A DNA stretch of 14,528 nt. Origin: DAOVRL01 sp964459805. Its GTDB lineage: Bacteria > Planctomycetota > Phycisphaerae > Sedimentisphaerales > Anaerobacaceae. Location of the stretch: contig CAYWOD010000079.1 in assembly GCA_964459805.1 (NCBI GenBank), positions 1-14,528 of the forward strand, written 5' to 3'. Both the position numbers and the translations under genes were made by a program. This document shows positions 6,946 to 13,480 of this stretch, piece after piece. The notes beneath the pieces were generated by a model that ran no database searches, was not told the DNA's origin, and saw nothing but the letters and a program-made list of their open reading frames with translations. Each line of letters starts with the position of its first letter. Position 1 is the first letter of the stretch.

Positions 6946-7350
6946 ATGAGCGCTCCAACTATACTGATTATTGATGATGATCCGGAATTCGTTGAGATCA
7001 CAAAAACGATCCTCGAGACAAAGCAATACAAAGTGAGCTGCGCCTACGATGCGGATGAGGGATTCACCAGGCTGACCGAAGATATTCCTGACGCCATCAT
7101 CCTCGACATCATGATGGGCAAAGGTGCTGAGGGCTTTATCTTTGCAAGAAAGATAAGGAAAGATCCTCGTTTTGCCGAGATACCCATTCTCATGCTGACG
7201 TCCATGCGGGAACAGACAGGGTTTGATTTTCCTGGTGATCGCATACACCCCAAGTTCCTGCCCGTTGACGAGTACTTGGAGAAACCCGTCGAACCTCAGG
7301 TCCTTCTCAAACAGATTGAGCGGCAGCTTGCCAAGAAGAACGCCGGTTGA
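6946..7350 (+). CDS. Stand-alone receiver (CheY-like) at the end of the hydrogenase operon
   Basis: This 134-aa single receiver has D10/D11/D12, phosphoacceptor D54 in 'ILDIMM', T85 and K113 in 'LEKPV'. Between T85 and K113 it has an enlarged beta4-beta5 segment, 'TGFDFPGDRIHPKFLPVDEY', longer than in ordinary CheY. The second receiver of the protein at 478-1266 has a matching segment, so the two are close paralogues bracketing the hydrogenase genes. AAAGGAGAAG (6934-6943) is a good ribosome site. The 48-base gap after the protease gene contains TTGTC-GTT-GACAA (6923-6935) but no clear promoter. There is no output domain, so it likely acts by protein contact or as a phosphate sink. No terminator is evident in the 67 bases to the convergent gene at 7418. 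Confidence 0.87.
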   Translation: MSAPTILIIDDDPEFVEITKTILETKQYKVSCAYDADEGFTRLTEDIPDAIILDIMMGKGAEGFIFARKIRKDPRFAEIPILMLTSMREQTGFDFPGDRIHPKFLPVDEYLEKPVEPQVLLKQIERQLAKKNAG

Positions 7351-7417
7351 CCTTATTGTTCTCGTATCGTGACCGCAGCATAAGTCATCTTTTCGAGTGA
7401 TGTCAGAGGGCCATCAG

Positions 7418-7963
7418 CTACTTGGCCAAGGATTCGGTGGCCTGACGGACGTATCTCGTGCAGACCTGGAACTTGACCTCCTCCTTGAGTTTTTTTCGAC
7501 CTTCGGGTGTGGTCAGGTCCAGGCCGCACAGCCAGCGGCATCGGCATGAACCGAACTGCTGGGCGAACTTGTTGCACAAACGCCCGGTGATCTGGAGGCT
7601 CTGCATGCTCTTTTTGGCGTAGTCTTTCTCCTTTTTTGCCACGCCCAGTGAGACGACCATGGCTGAGCCTGTCAATAGGCCGCACATCCTTCCCCGCAAC
7701 CCGATGCCTGCGGCGAAGCCCAGTGCAATGTCCGGCACCAGGTCGCTTTCGATGCCCAGTGCCTGGCAGCCAGCCGAGAGTATCGATTCGGAACAGCCCT
7801 GGCCGCCAGTGGTGGAACACTCCAGGGCTGTGGCGACCATCTTTTTCGAATCGATAGGTGCAGCGGTCTTTCTCTCGGCTCTTGCGGTCGGGGTTAGTGT
7901 TGATGTGACGCCGGCGGCGGTTGCGGCAGCTACACAGGTTTTGAGCATTTGACGTCTTTTCAT
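7418..7963 (-). CDS. Tat-exported C_GCAxxG_C_C family cysteine protein
   Basis: This 181-aa protein starts with a twin-arginine signal, 'KRRQMLK' followed by an Ala-rich hydrophobic stretch and an 'ARA' cleavage site near residue 29. The mature part has the spaced cysteine pattern of the C_GCAxxG_C_C (putative redox-active) family: C49, C57 in 'GGQGCSESIL', C94 in 'GRMCGLLTGSAM', C140/C142/C146 in 'FGSCRCRWLCGLD', and C168. It is probably a redox or metal-binding protein outside the cytoplasm, with unknown substrate. Export by Tat implies folding or cofactor loading before export. Its ATG overlaps the stop of the upstream truncated LamG-like gene (ATGA), and GAAAGGG stands ahead of the start. 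It converges with the hydrogenase operon and its link to H2 metabolism is unproven. Confidence 0.75.
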   Translation of the reverse strand: MKRRQMLKTCVAAATAAGVTSTLTPTARAERKTAAPIDSKKMVATALECSTTGGQGCSESILSAGCQALGIESDLVPDIALGFAAGIGLRGRMCGLLTGSAMVVSLGVAKKEKDYAKKSMQSLQITGRLCNKFAQQFGSCRCRWLCGLDLTTPEGRKKLKEEVKFQVCTRYVRQATESLAK

Positions 7964-8328
7964 GATCGTGCCCTTTCGTTGTCAGCCCTCGTGTCTTGGC
8001 ACGAAGTTCTAAGGAAAGAAGTCGACGGCCAACTTCTTCTTACACCGTCTGTCGCCTTCTCTTTCAGCGTAGGGTGTCCGGTCCCCTTTTCGTGATTAGC
8101 GTCTCTTGTTGCTATGAAGGTCTTGGCCTTGAAGTCCACTTGATTTTTCCAGGATGCGACTCGCCCGTTAACCACTTTGACTCCTCGATCCGCGTCGAGG
8201 TCCAGAATTGGGCCTTTGCGAACAAGTCCAGTCTTTGGTTTCGGACGCGATTCTGCCGTGACCTGAGCGGTGCCGGCCAATGCCGTTGCAAAGACAACCG
8301 ATAGGACAGCCTGGTGTTTCGATATCAT
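7960..8328 (-). pseudogene. Truncated secreted LamG-like protein
   Basis: From ATG 8328 the frame gives 122 residues: a signal peptide (residues 1 to about 24, ending 'AQVTA') and a segment 'GPILDLDADRGVKVVNGRV' + 'ASWKNQ' that looks like the start of a planctomycete LamG/concanavalin-like domain. Such domains run for about 150-200 residues; here similarity stops near 'KEKATDGV'. After that point the annotated frame turns into basic, low-complexity sequence. A neighbouring frame instead reads 'KKKLAVDFFP' and then a stop, a better fit to the fold. The simplest reading is a frameshift plus deletion. Against this, the TGA overlaps the ATG of the next gene neatly, so a short expressed remnant is possible. 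Confidence 0.5.
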
Positions 8329-8411
8329 TATTCTTTGACTTCTTTCCAAAGCCCGATGACCCAGATATTTGCGAAATACATAAACTCGTACCTTGTGAAT
8401 GCTCACGTTGA

Positions 8412-8439
8412 ATTGTACTCTCGACCCCTGAAGATGCAA
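8412..8439 (-). promoter_or_regulatory. Possible sigma-70-type promoter for the 8328-7418 pair
   Basis: Read on the - strand, TTGCAT (8439-8434) and TACAAT (8417-8412) lie 16 bases apart. The -10 hexamer matches the consensus at five of six positions; the -35 is weak. A start near 8405 would give a leader of about 77 bases. Support is by sequence only. Confidence 0.3.
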
Positions 8440-8442
8440 GTA

Positions 8443-8924
8443 CTACTGGTGCGATGCTATATCACAACACAATACACGTAGCGCCGGGTGTGCGCAGTAG
8501 GCCGTGTATCCTTCGTCGTTCGCCAGGCTCAATACCAGACAAGGTGGTGTGTCAAGCATCTCGATAACCGATCTTCCCATGCAGTGGGCAAAGCCGAAGT
8601 TTGTCGCGCCCGATTCGCTCATTAGCTCTTTGCAAACCCTCAAGGCCAAAAATGAGTTGACCACGAACTTCCTATCGGTCTCAAGGGTGATATTCGCAAC
8701 GCCGCGCCGCGGGGCAGGACTGTTCCGGAAGAAGCCGGTTTTGCCGAAGCGGGGAGGGCCTGTAATGCCTTTGCCGACATCAGGCCGCCCAGCGCACCTG
8801 TGCCGGCAAGGCCGCCAAGAAACCTCCGCCGGCTTATGTTTGTAGCGGACATTTCAGAGTGCCCACTGCAGGAACAACGGTGCGCGTGGAATTCCTAATT
8901 GTGTGGATGTTCAAACTGTTTCAT
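8443..8924 (-). pseudogene. Decayed Tat-exported protein gene (sugar isomerase-like fragment)
   Basis: AAAGGAG plus ATG 8924 is a strong start, but the frame reads MKQFEHPHN and meets TAG at 8897-8895. Continuing in the same frame it reaches 'MSATNISRRRFLGG' (from 8852), a clear Tat signal with an Ala/Leu-rich core. CAG to TAG would explain the stop. Near 8720-8770 coding character shifts by one frame, to 'RRGVANITLETDRKF' and 'GFAHCMGRSVIEMLDTPP' up to 'NDEGYTAYC', and then ends in 17 unrelated residues. The second part recalls a family of secreted L-fucose/arabinose isomerase-like proteins in planctomycetes; this is recollection, not a search result. The remaining coding length is about 160 codons, far below a full enzyme. 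Confidence 0.6.
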
Positions 8925-8995
8925 GGCTGAAGCTCTCCTTTTAAGCTGAGATTCTCCGTTGCGAACGCAGAGCAACACGACAGGCTCTTTTGTTT

Positions 8996-9018
8996 CGGTA
9001 AGATACCAAGTCTTACCG
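8996..9018 (-). other. Hairpin just downstream of the esterase gene
   Basis: CGGTAAGA (8996-9003) and TCTTACCG (9011-9018) form a perfect 8-bp stem with a 7-base loop, beginning 14 bases after the esterase stop on the - strand. The bases that follow on that strand are AAACAAAAG, so it lacks the T-run of a classical terminator. It may protect the 3' end of the mRNA or be a degenerate terminator. Confidence 0.45.
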
Positions 9019-9031
9019 ACCGAGGCAACTT

Positions 9032-10132
9032 TTACAGATAGGTCTGTGTGTGCTTGCCGAGCAATTCGACCATGCCTTCGCCGAAGGCCTTGCCCATCTT
9101 GTAATAGATCCTCGCGCTGCCGAGGTAGTGGTAGCCCTTCTCGGAGCCGACGTTGTAGAACTTGACCCAGTCCGGGCCTTGCCACACGCCCTTGTTGACC
9201 ATCTCCTCGACATCGGGCTCCCAGAATTCACGGGTCTTGACGAACTTAACGTTGCCCTCGAACTCTGGCAATTTCGCCACGGCCGCCTGGGCCGCCTGGA
9301 AATCGCCGCGCTTTCCGGCGCCTAACTCACCGATGATCACCGGCAGGTTCGGGGCCTTGAGGTCCTTGCGCACGTCCTTGATCAGGTGCGCCAGACGCGG
9401 GGTGTACTTAGCGTACTTTTCGGCACGCTGTTCGCCGTCAACCATGTCGTTCCAGCCCTGGAAAAAGACGAACCCGGCCAGCTCGTAACCGCGCTTCTCG
9501 TCGTACTTGCCGAAGTACTGCTTGAGGTTGCCCAGGACTTCGTTGACGCGGGTGATCATGTCCCGGTAGGCCTTGCCGTACCGCGCTTTGACGTCGTCCA
9601 TCGTGGCCTCCGGGTTCCTCTTCTTGGCGTTCTCCAATTCCTTCTCAAGCTGCTCGGCCGGGGGCATCTCGGCGCTCGGCGGCAGGAAGTCACGCTTGAC
9701 GCTCCTGCCTCCCCAGCAGGTCTTGATCAGCAATACCTGCTCGTCCATGTACTCGCCCAGGACCCAGCCGAAGCCCAGCTCCGGGCCGAGCTTCTTGTCA
9801 CTTTGGCCGAAGCCCGGTTTGAGGTTGCCGTAGCGCTCGCCGTCCATCGTCCAGATCCAGCAGTCGCTGCGTTCGCACCAGTCACCCCAGCGGTCCTTCC
9901 ATTGCTCGTATTCGGCGGCGGTCTCGGCATTGTAGATCAAATATTCGAGGGTCCGCAAGGCGGCATGGCCCTGCATGTTGGACTGACCGGCCAGGATGAA
10001 CACCTTCACCGAGCCTTCCTTGGCCGCGGGCCACGGGTCCTTGTTAAAGGCTGATTCAGGAACCTTGGCCGAGCCGACACTTGCAAAGACACCCAACACC
10101 ATCAGCACCGGAATCCATCTAAGACATCTCAT
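9032..10132 (-). CDS. Secreted SASA-family (sialate O-acetylesterase-like) carbohydrate esterase
   Basis: This 366-aa protein has a signal peptide (residues 1-22, 'MVLGVFASVGSA'). The mature part begins with 'VFILAGQSNMQGH' (44-56), the GQSN block holding the catalytic serine S51 of SASA/DUF303 esterases. 'FVFFQGWNDM' (221-230) stands where the family usually has W-x-Q-G-E/W-N-D, and H335 in 'GYHYLG' is a likely catalytic His. It should remove acetyl groups from polysaccharides outside the cytoplasm; the true substrate is unknown. The start at ATG 10132 is chosen over one twelve codons upstream because GGAAAGGAG stands at good spacing and the signal peptide then begins correctly. Upstream lies an A+T-rich leader with GATAAT and a LacI-type palindrome (10215-10226), fitting sugar-dependent control. 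Confidence 0.82.
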   Translation of the reverse strand: MRCLRWIPVLMVLGVFASVGSAKVPESAFNKDPWPAAKEGSVKVFILAGQSNMQGHAALRTLEYLIYNAETAAEYEQWKDRWGDWCERSDCWIWTMDGERYGNLKPGFGQSDKKLGPELGFGWVLGEYMDEQVLLIKTCWGGRSVKRDFLPPSAEMPPAEQLEKELENAKKRNPEATMDDVKARYGKAYRDMITRVNEVLGNLKQYFGKYDEKRGYELAGFVFFQGWNDMVDGEQRAEKYAKYTPRLAHLIKDVRKDLKAPNLPVIIGELGAGKRGDFQAAQAAVAKLPEFEGNVKFVKTREFWEPDVEEMVNKGVWQGPDWVKFYNVGSEKGYHYLGSARIYYKMGKAFGEGMVELLGKHTQTYL

Positions 10133-10214
10133 GAAACTGCTCCTTTCCGAAAAAGTGAAAATTATCAACAGAAACTAACTTTACAATTTATGCTAAATAC
10201 CAACAGATCGTTTA

Positions 10215-10226
10215 TTAAGCGCTTAA
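10215..10226. promoter_or_regulatory. 12-bp palindrome TTAAGCGCTTAA, LacI-type operator candidate
   Basis: This perfect palindrome with a central CG lies 83 bases upstream of the esterase start. LacI-family operators are typically even palindromes with a central CpG flanked by A/T-rich arms, which this matches. No regulator gene is in the window. Confidence 0.4.
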
Positions 10227-10231
10227 AGGTC

Positions 10232-10314
10232 AGGAGGGGCTCGCAAACGGCAGTGCCGAGAAACCGACGAGGTTGTACAAGTTTGTGGCTCTCGGTATCA
10301 TTTAAGCCCCTTCT
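10232..10314. repeat. Nested inverted repeat, possible structured RNA or mobile remnant
   Basis: AGGAGGGGCT (10232-10241) pairs with AGCCCCTTCT (10305-10314) with one G-T pair. Inside it TGCCGAGA (10254-10261) pairs with TCTCGGTA (10290-10297), again with one G-T pair. AACC/GGTT can form a small inner stem. The arms stack into a single long hairpin. No T-run follows on either strand. No protein-coding case is convincing for the roughly 300 bases between 10169 and 10474 that contain it. Confidence 0.4.
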
Positions 10315-10443
10315 GTATTGCTGCTGCGCCTCGTTGCAGCCAAAGCATCCCTTGGTCTGCACTATATTACCATGAGACCCTGATTTTTCAAGAATTGTCG
10401 CAAGCAATACCCTAAAGGATTCGACCTTTGACACGTATAAGCC

Positions 10444-10457
10444 GTTTGTGCACAAAC
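10444..10457. repeat. 14-bp perfect palindrome GTTTGTGCACAAAC
   Basis: The 14 bases read the same on both strands. The element sits 18 bases from the left border of the tRNA remnant at 10475. It could bind a dimeric protein, for example an element regulator, but nothing else supports that. Confidence 0.35.
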
Positions 10458-10474
10458 AGTTATGAAGTGGATAA

Positions 10475-10521
10475 TCGGACTGAAAATCCGTGTCTCGGCG
10501 GTTCAAATCCGCCCCTGCCCA
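10475..10521 (+). pseudogene. 3' part of a tRNA-Phe gene (anticodon GAA), likely att remnant
   Basis: The parts are the anticodon stem CGGA/TCCG with loop CTGAAAA (10480-10486, anticodon GAA), a variable loop GTCTC, a T arm GGCGG-TTCAAAT-CCGCC (10497-10513), the 3' acceptor strand CCTGCCC (10514-10520) and discriminator A (10521). CCA is not encoded. A complementary GGGCAGG and a D arm are absent upstream, so the 5' half is missing. The outermost anticodon pair is T-T (10475/10491), which places the left edge of true tRNA homology at about 10476 or within the loop. A terminator follows directly. This is what a tyrosine-recombinase attachment site in a tRNA leaves behind. Confidence 0.72.
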
Positions 10522-10529
10522 ATTTCCTT

Positions 10530-10563
10530 GGCCGGTATCACTCGCTGAGAGCCGGTCTTTTTT
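10530..10563 (+). terminator. Rho-independent terminator behind the tRNA-Phe remnant
   Basis: GGCCGGT (10530-10536) pairs with GCCGGTC (10551-10557), with two G-T pairs. A small inner CTC/GAG stem is possible, and six T follow (10558-10563). On the + strand it directly follows the tRNA fragment, so it is probably the original terminator of the intact tRNA gene. The A-rich complement may also help end transcription of the - strand gene that stops at 10592. Confidence 0.65.
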
Positions 10564-10591
10564 GTTGTCTAACGTCTTCGTTTTTAAGAGG

Positions 10592-13480
10592 TTAGTCGCA
10601 TGTGGCAGGTTCGCCTAAGTCGCGCAACGGCAGGGAGAACCGGGTTTTTCGGATGGACACCGGCCTTGGAAGCAAAGAAACGTATCTGGGGGGATAGAGC
10701 CTGATGTCATCAATGTATATCTTGCCGGTACCGCCACACTGCGGATTGTCCCGGTCGCCAACGCCGATATACATCTTCTTGACGTTTACCAGATTGACCC
10801 GGGCATTGCTGAATTCTCTCAGGTCAATGCTCCACTCCTGCCAGTTGTCAAACTGCACCGCGTTGGGATCCGGATGGGTAACAACCTTAATGTGGCCGGC
10901 ACTATCTTCCAAAGCTACGTAAAGCGGCTCAGCAGCGTTACTGGGTATGTCCTGCGACATCCACTGCCCGGCAGCTCCGCCACTGCTGCTCACGTCGGAG
11001 AATACGGACCTGCACATCACATTAGCCTGATGACTCGTAACTGCTAAGCCGATATAAACGTTCGGACCCATCTCAATAGTCACCGGGTTCGTGGCATCGG
11101 CTTCAACACCGCTTGAATCCTTCATCGTCCAAGTAACACCGTCGGGTGAATGATAACCCGTGAGCTCATCCCCCCGGCGCACCAACCTAACCCAGTAAGG
11201 GGCCTTCACGTTGTCAACGCCGTGCTCACTGTGCGAGCTGCCGGATTTGTCTCGATACTGAAAGGCCAGACCGTGGCTCGACCCCGGCGTCACGGCCATA
11301 AACGCATGGCGGGAGTCGGCATCGAGGCTCTCGCGGATCATCACGCCCACCTTTCTCCACTCATTCGCGCTCGGTCCACCGATCTCGACGACGCGGGCAA
11401 CGATCTCGCCATCGCCGGACAGTCGCTTATAGACATAGTGGAACGCGTCAGCTTTGTCCCAGATATCCACGCCGCCACCACTGACCGTATAGATTCCCGC
11501 CGCTGGGTCGCAGCCGAAGCTGCCCGCGGAGCCTGCCATGCCCCTATACCACACGGCCAGTGACTTAACATCGTCTCTGGTCCAATCCTGGGGGACATCC
11601 CAGGCTCGTTTGGCCTCTGAATAATGGAGTGTACCGGCCAAACCGGTGTTGTTGTAAACGAACGGCATCGCCTGCCCGCCGCCATGTACAATACGCCGTT
11701 CGGCAAAAGGAGCTTCTCTGAAACCTACCTTTGAGCCGGTGCCATTGCCGGCGTGACCCTCGTAGCCGAATCCATCGCGCCAGGTCTCAAATATCCTGTC
11801 GGGCGGATCGTCGCTCCAGGCTTCCAAATCATCTACAACAACATAGCCCGGTACCGTAAAGCTCCAGACATTGCCCTTGCTGATAGTGGCGTCGCTGTTG
11901 TACTCGTCGACCCGCCAGTAATAAGTCTGACTCCATTGAAGAGATTCAGAGGGGATATAGGTAGCAGAATTCTGCCGACCCCGATATATGCCCGTCGTCT
12001 CGGACGTATCGGCTTCGCTTACAGTCTCCCTGTCAATCCCGAGATAGACATCGTGCCGGGATGCCTTATCGCCGGACTTCCAGGTCAGAGGTGTCGGGGC
12101 TACGATCTCACGCATGGATCCATGAGCTGGGCTCGGATCCCAAGCAACTTGCGGGTTCTCTCTTGTGCCGTGGTGCGTCGTAAGAACGTACCGGAATTTC
12201 CTCTGTGACCTCGGCTCAAGATTGAGCGTGAACTTGACCGTATCCAGGTCGATTTTCTCAAAGCCGCCGACATCGCCATTCTTTCTCAGCTCCCAGTACT
12301 GTGTGGGAAAGTTGCGCTTTATCTCAATCTTCGCAGGGATATCACGAGTGTTCCTTACCTCAACATCGAACGTACGAATCTCATCCCAACCGGAAACATC
12401 GCCCCGACGGTCAAAACGATGATTATCAGTTCTGAAGTCCATCAACTTCGGCTCAACGACAACGTCGGCAACAGGGCCAAGGTTAAGCTCTACATCCTCG
12501 TCCACAGGAATGTACTTGAATGATGATTGGCCCGTATAGGACAGATGCCCCCTGTTTCCGACGCCCCTATAGACCTTCAGCAGCCCGCCGGGGATCGGCG
12601 TCTCGCCTAATTCATGTTCTTCGTCATTCTTGAAACTAAGGAATCGAACCACGGAATTGCCGTAGCGCTCCTGCTCGAACTTATACAAATTCACCACCGG
12701 CACTTCGTCAACGTCGAAGCTAAGCAGCCTCTTGGACCAGCCGGTGGGAATCGTTTCCGTCCCTTCAATCGTATAAAGAAAATACTCGCTCAGACCTTCC
12801 TTTTTGATTTCCTTAGGCCTCGCAGCCAACTCAACAACCACGCCGCGGGCGCTGGACCGAGCACGTCTTAACCTAGCCTGTTCCTCACGAGCTACCTGCG
12901 GTGCAGGGATTGCTTCCCCCGGTCTGCCGTAGGGGTACTGCCTTCGGGCGAGTTGAGCAACCTCATCGAGTATGTGGACCTTGCCGACAATCAATCGGGT
13001 CTGGGCATTCTCATAATCCTCGCCGCTATTGTTGGTTACGCGGACGTAGCCCTGGAGGCGCATTGTCTTCTCATCTTCGGTCAGGGTGCCCATGTAAAAG
13101 GCCCGCCAGGACAGGCCGCTGGTCAGATACGTAATCTCGACCGGCACCTTTCCGCTTACGCCGCTTTGGATATTCCAGAAGCCCAAATTCCTAACCCTCG
13201 GCGGATAAGTCAAATCGGTGATGTCAATCTTGTCCGCATTGGCCTTAGGCAGCATCTCAAGGCTCGTCGGGTCGATAAGCGTATTGGCCCAGGAAAACTG
13301 CAGCTTGTTACTGCCGTCCTTCAACGTCAGCGCCCTGCTCTCACGCACCAGAGTCATATCCGCCGAGTTGTAGATTGTAAGCTGCACCGTTTCGCGCGAA
13401 GGCAGAGTAACCAAATCAACCTTGCCTTCGGCAGGCCCGACCATCAAAACAATTGCCACTAATGTCGCTATCCGTTTCAT
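10592..13480 (-). CDS. Secreted DUF4139-like protein fused to Fn3, jelly-roll and DUF1349-like modules
   Basis: This 962-aa protein has, in order: a signal peptide (1-19); a DUF4139-like region (about 20-440), with 'NNSGEDYENAQTRL' at 150-163 and a basic, variable linker at 195-228; an Fn3-like repeat (about 460-544, 'YYWRVDEYNSD', 'WSFTVPG'); a jelly-roll/LamG-like module beginning 'VVDDLEAWSDDPPDRIFETW' (548-567); a DUF1349-like segment (about 655-835, 'VGVMIRESLDADSRHAFMAVT'); and the second half of the jelly roll (838-931) ending 'KIYIDDIRLYPPR'. It is likely a surface or periplasmic carbohydrate-binding protein; no catalytic residues are recognised. Its first 440 residues closely match the gene at 13477-14528. 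Its ATG overlaps that gene's stop (ATGA), with GAGGG upstream. Confidence 0.75.
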   Translation of the reverse strand: MKRIATLVAIVLMVGPAEGKVDLVTLPSRETVQLTIYNSADMTLVRESRALTLKDGSNKLQFSWANTLIDPTSLEMLPKANADKIDITDLTYPPRVRNLGFWNIQSGVSGKVPVEITYLTSGLSWRAFYMGTLTEDEKTMRLQGYVRVTNNSGEDYENAQTRLIVGKVHILDEVAQLARRQYPYGRPGEAIPAPQVAREEQARLRRARSSARGVVVELAARPKEIKKEGLSEYFLYTIEGTETIPTGWSKRLLSFDVDEVPVVNLYKFEQERYGNSVVRFLSFKNDEEHELGETPIPGGLLKVYRGVGNRGHLSYTGQSSFKYIPVDEDVELNLGPVADVVVEPKLMDFRTDNHRFDRRGDVSGWDEIRTFDVEVRNTRDIPAKIEIKRNFPTQYWELRKNGDVGGFEKIDLDTVKFTLNLEPRSQRKFRYVLTTHHGTRENPQVAWDPSPAHGSMREIVAPTPLTWKSGDKASRHDVYLGIDRETVSEADTSETTGIYRGRQNSATYIPSESLQWSQTYYWRVDEYNSDATISKGNVWSFTVPGYVVVDDLEAWSDDPPDRIFETWRDGFGYEGHAGNGTGSKVGFREAPFAERRIVHGGGQAMPFVYNNTGLAGTLHYSEAKRAWDVPQDWTRDDVKSLAVWYRGMAGSAGSFGCDPAAGIYTVSGGGVDIWDKADAFHYVYKRLSGDGEIVARVVEIGGPSANEWRKVGVMIRESLDADSRHAFMAVTPGSSHGLAFQYRDKSGSSHSEHGVDNVKAPYWVRLVRRGDELTGYHSPDGVTWTMKDSSGVEADATNPVTIEMGPNVYIGLAVTSHQANVMCRSVFSDVSSSGGAAGQWMSQDIPSNAAEPLYVALEDSAGHIKVVTHPDPNAVQFDNWQEWSIDLREFSNARVNLVNVKKMYIGVGDRDNPQCGGTGKIYIDDIRLYPPRYVSLLPRPVSIRKTRFSLPLRDLGEPATCD

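Noticed and set aside
8895..9185. 96-aa frame on the - strand upstream of and through the Tat pseudogene start
   Set aside because: Its first half is a shadow of the esterase gene in another frame. The rest is the untranslated gap before the ribosome site at ATG 8924.
9386..10054. 222-aa open frame on the + strand opposite the esterase
   Set aside because: The GQSN motif, signal peptide and ribosome site support the - strand gene. The + frame is a Leu/Val/Ala-rich shadow without recognisable motifs.
10165..10506. 113-aa open frame on the - strand
   Set aside because: It runs through the antisense of the tRNA remnant and the nested hairpin and has no ribosome site. Parts look like translated noncoding repeat.
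10441..10521. A complete tRNA-Phe gene
   Set aside because: No GGGCAGG 5' acceptor strand or D arm was found in the 250 bases upstream, so only the 3' part is supported.
12953..13462. 169-aa open frame on the + strand opposite the 962-aa protein
   Set aside because: It mirrors a conserved region shared by both DUF4139-like paralogues and has no ribosome site or motif.
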